A stretch of DNA of 9,116 bases, taken from contig CAADSP010000052.1 of NCBI GenBank assembly GCA_900751755.1, forward strand, positions 1-9,116. The letters run 5' to 3'. This stretch comes from an uncultured Collinsella sp. (lineage in GTDB: Bacteria > Actinomycetota > Coriobacteriia > Coriobacteriales > Coriobacteriaceae). Position 1 is the first letter of the stretch, and every line of letters starts with the position of its first letter. Made by a program: the position numbers and the translations under genes. Of this stretch, positions 7,038 through 9,116 are shown piece after piece. The notes beneath the pieces were generated by a model that was given only the letters and a program-made list of their open reading frames with translations, had not been told where the DNA came from and searched no databases.

Positions 7038-7937
7038 TTAGCGGCAAAGCTCCTTGATGCGCGTGACGGCGCGTTCGATGTGTTCTTGCGGGGTGGAGGC
7101 GCCGGCGGTGACGCCGATGTGGTGAGCGTCGGTAAACCACGCGGCCTGAAGCTCGGAAGCTTCCTCGATGTGATACGTGCGCTCGCAGGCGTCTGCGCAA
7201 ATCTGTGCCAGGCGACGGGTGTTGCCCGAGTTCTTGCCGCCCACGACGACCATGCAGTCGCAGCGGTTGGCAAGTGTGGCCGCTGCCTGTTGACGCTCAC
7301 TCGTGGCGGCGCAGATGGTGTTGATCACACGCAGCTCTTGCACGCGCGGGGTGATAGCGGCCACGACCTCGGCGAGGTTCTGCGCGGTCTGGGTGGTCTG
7401 CACGACGAGGCCTACCTTGCCCTTGAGCGACAAGGCGTTGGCGTCGGCGGCACAGCTCACGACCTGCGCATCATCGCCGGCGTGACCCAGAATGCCCTCG
7501 ACCTCGGGATGGCCCGGCTCACCCACGACGAGTACGCGATAGCCCTCGCGCACCAGCCGCTCGGCGGCCATGTGGACCTTCTTGACGTAAGGGCAGGTGG
7601 CGTCGACCACGTTGAGATCGCGCTTGCGGGCAGTATCGATCACCTGTGGCACCACGCCGTGGGCGCGGATGATCACGGTACCCGACGATGCGTCGTCCAG
7701 GTTCTCGGCCAAGCCAACGCCTGCCTCAGCGAGCTCGCGTACCACGATGGGGTTATGGATGAGCGGACCCAAGGTATGGACCTGAGTGCTCTCCCCTGCC
7801 TGCGGCGCGGCGGCAAGTGCCATGTCGAGGGCGCGCTGCACACCGTAGCAGGTGCCGGCGTGGGCGGCGATCTCGATGGTGGGGGCGTCTGCCTTGCCGG
7901 CAACGGCCTCGACGGTATTCATGACATCCTCGCTCAT
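7038..7937 (-). CDS. ispH: 4-hydroxy-3-methylbut-2-enyl diphosphate reductase
   Basis: IspH (LytB) catalyses the last step of the MEP isoprenoid pathway, reducing HMBPP to IPP and DMAPP with a [4Fe-4S] cluster. With ATG 7937 the protein has 299 residues. The three cluster cysteines are C30 (AGTCYGV), C115 (DATCPYV) and C209 (NTICAAT). Diphosphate-binding and catalytic residues fit: H61 in GPLIHNP, H93 in RAHGV, H143 and E145 in GHPEVEG, TT at 181-182, SGN within GGKNSGNTRRL, and GASTP near the end. The first cluster motif is GTCYGV where many homologues have GFCxGV. No S1 domain is fused. ATG 7937 leaves a two-base gap after the acyltransferase stop and has GGCAGG eight bases upstream. ATG 7922 (MNTVEAV), with GAGG five bases upstream, is a real alternative. 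The in-frame start at 7967 would overlap the upstream gene and is less likely. Confidence 0.95.
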   Translation of the reverse strand: MSEDVMNTVEAVAGKADAPTIEIAAHAGTCYGVQRALDMALAAAPQAGESTQVHTLGPLIHNPIVVRELAEAGVGLAENLDDASSGTVIIRAHGVVPQVIDTARKRDLNVVDATCPYVKKVHMAAERLVREGYRVLVVGEPGHPEVEGILGHAGDDAQVVSCAADANALSLKGKVGLVVQTTQTAQNLAEVVAAITPRVQELRVINTICAATSERQQAAATLANRCDCMVVVGGKNSGNTRRLAQICADACERTYHIEEASELQAAWFTDAHHIGVTAGASTPQEHIERAVTRIKELCR

Positions 7938-7939
7938 GG

Positions 7940-8668
7940 CTAGAACCTGCCCGGATGCTCGGCGCACAGATCGTCGCGCATGGCGTAGACGCGGTTCATG
8001 GCCTCGGACTCAAACCATTCCAGGCGCTCCGTGCGCTTAAGCCCAGTCGGTGCGTCGGAAAGCGAGACGGCCTTGCCAGCACGGACCCAGCATTTCTTGG
8101 GACGCATGATCTTTTTGCCCGCGGGCGTGATATCGGACCAGCCGCAGATGGCGAGCGGGTTCACAGGTGCCTTGCCCATCTGGGCGATGAGCGCAAAGCC
8201 GCCGTGGACCTCGGGCTTGATCTCGCGCGAGCGGATGCGCGTGCCCTCGGGGAAGATCAGGACGTCCTCGCCGCGCTGCAGCGCATGCTGAGCGGCGCGC
8301 AGGCACTTCATATCGGCAGTACCACGCTCCACGGGGATGCCGCCAACGCGGCTAAAGGCCCAGCGCACAATCTTGCTCTTAGCGAACTCGGACTTAAAGA
8401 TGGGACGAATGCGGCGGCCCCCAAAGAACAGCGCCGTCTCCACGGCCAAGAGCTCGGCCATCGAGGTGTGGTTGCAGATGACCACGCTGCCGCGGCCTTC
8501 TTGGCGCTCAAACAGCAGGTCGGCGTCCTCGACCTTCCAACGCCACATGAGCTTGGAGAAGGCCCAAAGGATGGCCATGACCACGACAACGGTGCCGCGG
8601 ATGAGCGCCGGGAACTCGGCATAGGGAGCGTTGTAATAGTCCTCGGGCGTCTGCTTAAACAGGCGCAT
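7940..8668 (-). CDS. plsC: 1-acyl-sn-glycerol-3-phosphate acyltransferase family (PlsC-like), HX4E variant
   Basis: This 242-residue protein should acylate lysophosphatidate to phosphatidate at the cytoplasmic membrane. One hydrophobic segment at about 21-41 could anchor the N-terminus. Acyltransferase blocks follow in order: motif I NHTSMAE with H67, motif II GGIPVERG (109-116), motif III FPEGTRIRS (139-147), and motif IV around APVNPLAICG (167-176). Motif I in this family is normally NHxxxxD, the catalytic His/Asp dyad; here the acidic residue is Glu72, clearly encoded by GAG at 8455-8453. Length fits PlsC. Three bases separate it from cmk, a strong Shine-Dalgarno sits inside the cmk stop region, and ispH follows two bases after its TAG. 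Location with plsY and gpsA supports a phospholipid role. Another acyl acceptor cannot be excluded from sequence alone, so the symbol is a best assignment. Confidence 0.88.
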   Translation of the reverse strand: MRLFKQTPEDYYNAPYAEFPALIRGTVVVVMAILWAFSKLMWRWKVEDADLLFERQEGRGSVVICNHTSMAELLAVETALFFGGRRIRPIFKSEFAKSKIVRWAFSRVGGIPVERGTADMKCLRAAQHALQRGEDVLIFPEGTRIRSREIKPEVHGGFALIAQMGKAPVNPLAICGWSDITPAGKKIMRPKKCWVRAGKAVSLSDAPTGLKRTERLEWFESEAMNRVYAMRDDLCAEHPGRF

Positions 8669-8671
8669 GGG

Positions 8672-9116
8672 CTACCTCCTTTGGTTGATGAGGTCCTCGA
8701 TTATCGAGACGACCTCGTCGATGGTGTGGGCGGTGGAGTCGACGTGCACGGCGTCCTCGGCGGGCACGAGCGGGGCGACCTCGCGGCTGCTGTCGAGCTT
8801 GTCGCGCTGCTTAAGGGCGTCGAGGGTCTCGTCGACCTCGGCCTCGAGCTGCTCGGACGTGAGCGGCTGGGCGTCGTTTTGGTGACGCTGCAGCACGCGG
8901 CGGCGGGCGCGCTCGCGCGGGTCGGCGGTCAGGAAGACCTTGACTTGCGCGTTAGGGAACACGACGGTGCCGATGTCGCGACCCTCGGCCACGATATCGC
9001 GGTCCTCGGCGGCGCGGCGCTGATGGATGAGCATGGCGGCGCGCACGCCCGGATAGGCCGAGACCTTGGAGACGTTGGCGTCCACCTGTGGGGTGCGGAT
9101 GGCGGCCGAAGCGTCC
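8672..9116 (-). CDS. cmk: Cytidylate kinase, C-terminal part (5' end outside window)
   Basis: The frame is open from the right edge and gives the last 147 residues of a protein that is normally about 220 residues long. Cytidylate kinase phosphorylates CMP and dCMP with ATP, feeding CTP and CDP-diacylglycerol synthesis. Conserved features are IRT (fragment residues 6-8), EGRDIGTVVFPNA (44-56) with the GRD Arg/Asp pair, the lid region with RARRR (69-73) and QRDKLDSSR (103-111), then APLVPAEDA (114-122) and DST (126-128). The ATP-binding P-loop lies outside the window. A GTG at 9085 could be read as a start, but conserved Cmk sequence (IRT) continues upstream of it, so it is an internal codon. 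The gene ends three bases before the acyltransferase. Confidence 0.96.
   Translation of the reverse strand, partial: DASAAIRTPQVDANVSKVSAYPGVRAAMLIHQRRAAEDRDIVAEGRDIGTVVFPNAQVKVFLTADPRERARRRVLQRHQNDAQPLTSEQLEAEVDETLDALKQRDKLDSSREVAPLVPAEDAVHVDSTAHTIDEVVSIIEDLINQRR
8675..8682 (-). promoter_or_regulatory. Strong ribosome binding site of plsC made of the last cmk codons
   Basis: The coding strand reads AAAGGAGG six bases before ATG 8668, the best anti-Shine-Dalgarno match in the window. The last two sense codons of cmk are AGG AGG (Arg-Arg) followed by TAG, so this signal doubles as the Cmk C-terminus. Confidence 0.85.

Noticed and set aside
7036..7200. A 55-residue Arg/His-rich N-terminal extension of the radical SAM protein
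   Set aside because: It overlaps ispH coding sequence in another frame and its composition is typical of an out-of-frame read. The conserved protein fits the ATG at 7035.
6921..7943. A 340-codon plus-strand open frame opposite ispH
   Set aside because: The minus strand carries every IspH signature here. The plus-strand product has an Arg-rich beginning and no domain I recognise.
9083..9085. GTG at 9085 as the start of a short 137-residue kinase-like gene
   Set aside because: Cytidylate kinase sequence, including IRT, continues in frame upstream to the window edge, so this is an internal Val codon of cmk.

Overview
This window is a stretch of ordinary bacterial core genome. Every convincing gene lies on the minus strand, so transcription runs from the right edge to the left edge. 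The base composition is GC-rich (roughly 60 %, not counted exactly), with strong G/C preference at third codon positions. The protein sequences look actinobacterial. The gene order, base composition and protein style suggest the class Coriobacteriia, possibly Collinsella or a relative. That assignment is inference from general familiarity; no rRNA or other marker is present to confirm it.

In transcription order the genes are: cmk (3' part, entering from the right edge), a PlsC-like acyltransferase, ispH, a PDZ/radical SAM/DUF512 protein, der, plsY, gpsA, rpe, a NifS/IscS-type cysteine desulfurase, and a Nif3-family metal protein that runs off the left edge. Junctions range from an 8-base overlap (der/plsY) to an 18-base gap (gpsA/rpe). 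There is no space for an internal promoter in an intergenic gap and no intrinsic terminator is visible, so all ten genes probably form one operon or part of one. Several Shine-Dalgarno sequences lie inside the last codons of the preceding gene, which suggests translational coupling. There is no non-coding stretch longer than 18 bases, and no tRNA, rRNA, mobile element, repeat array or CRISPR was seen.

Two functional themes are interleaved. The first is phospholipid entry: GpsA makes sn-glycerol-3-phosphate, PlsY acylates it to lysophosphatidate, and the PlsC-like enzyme makes phosphatidate; only PlsX, the acyl-phosphate supplier, is not seen. The second is iron-sulfur chemistry: IspH and the radical SAM protein both need [4Fe-4S] clusters, and the cysteine desulfurase can supply the sulfur. 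Cmk (CMP/dCMP recycling), Der (50S ribosome assembly) and Rpe (pentose phosphate epimerase) are growth-linked housekeeping functions. I see no sign of horizontal transfer or of a defence or accessory system.

The items most worth a second look are the uncharacterised PDZ-radical SAM-DUF512 enzyme next to Der, an Asp-to-Glu change in the acyltransferase HX4D motif, and a cysteine desulfurase with variant PLP-loop residues that is translationally coupled to the Nif3 protein.
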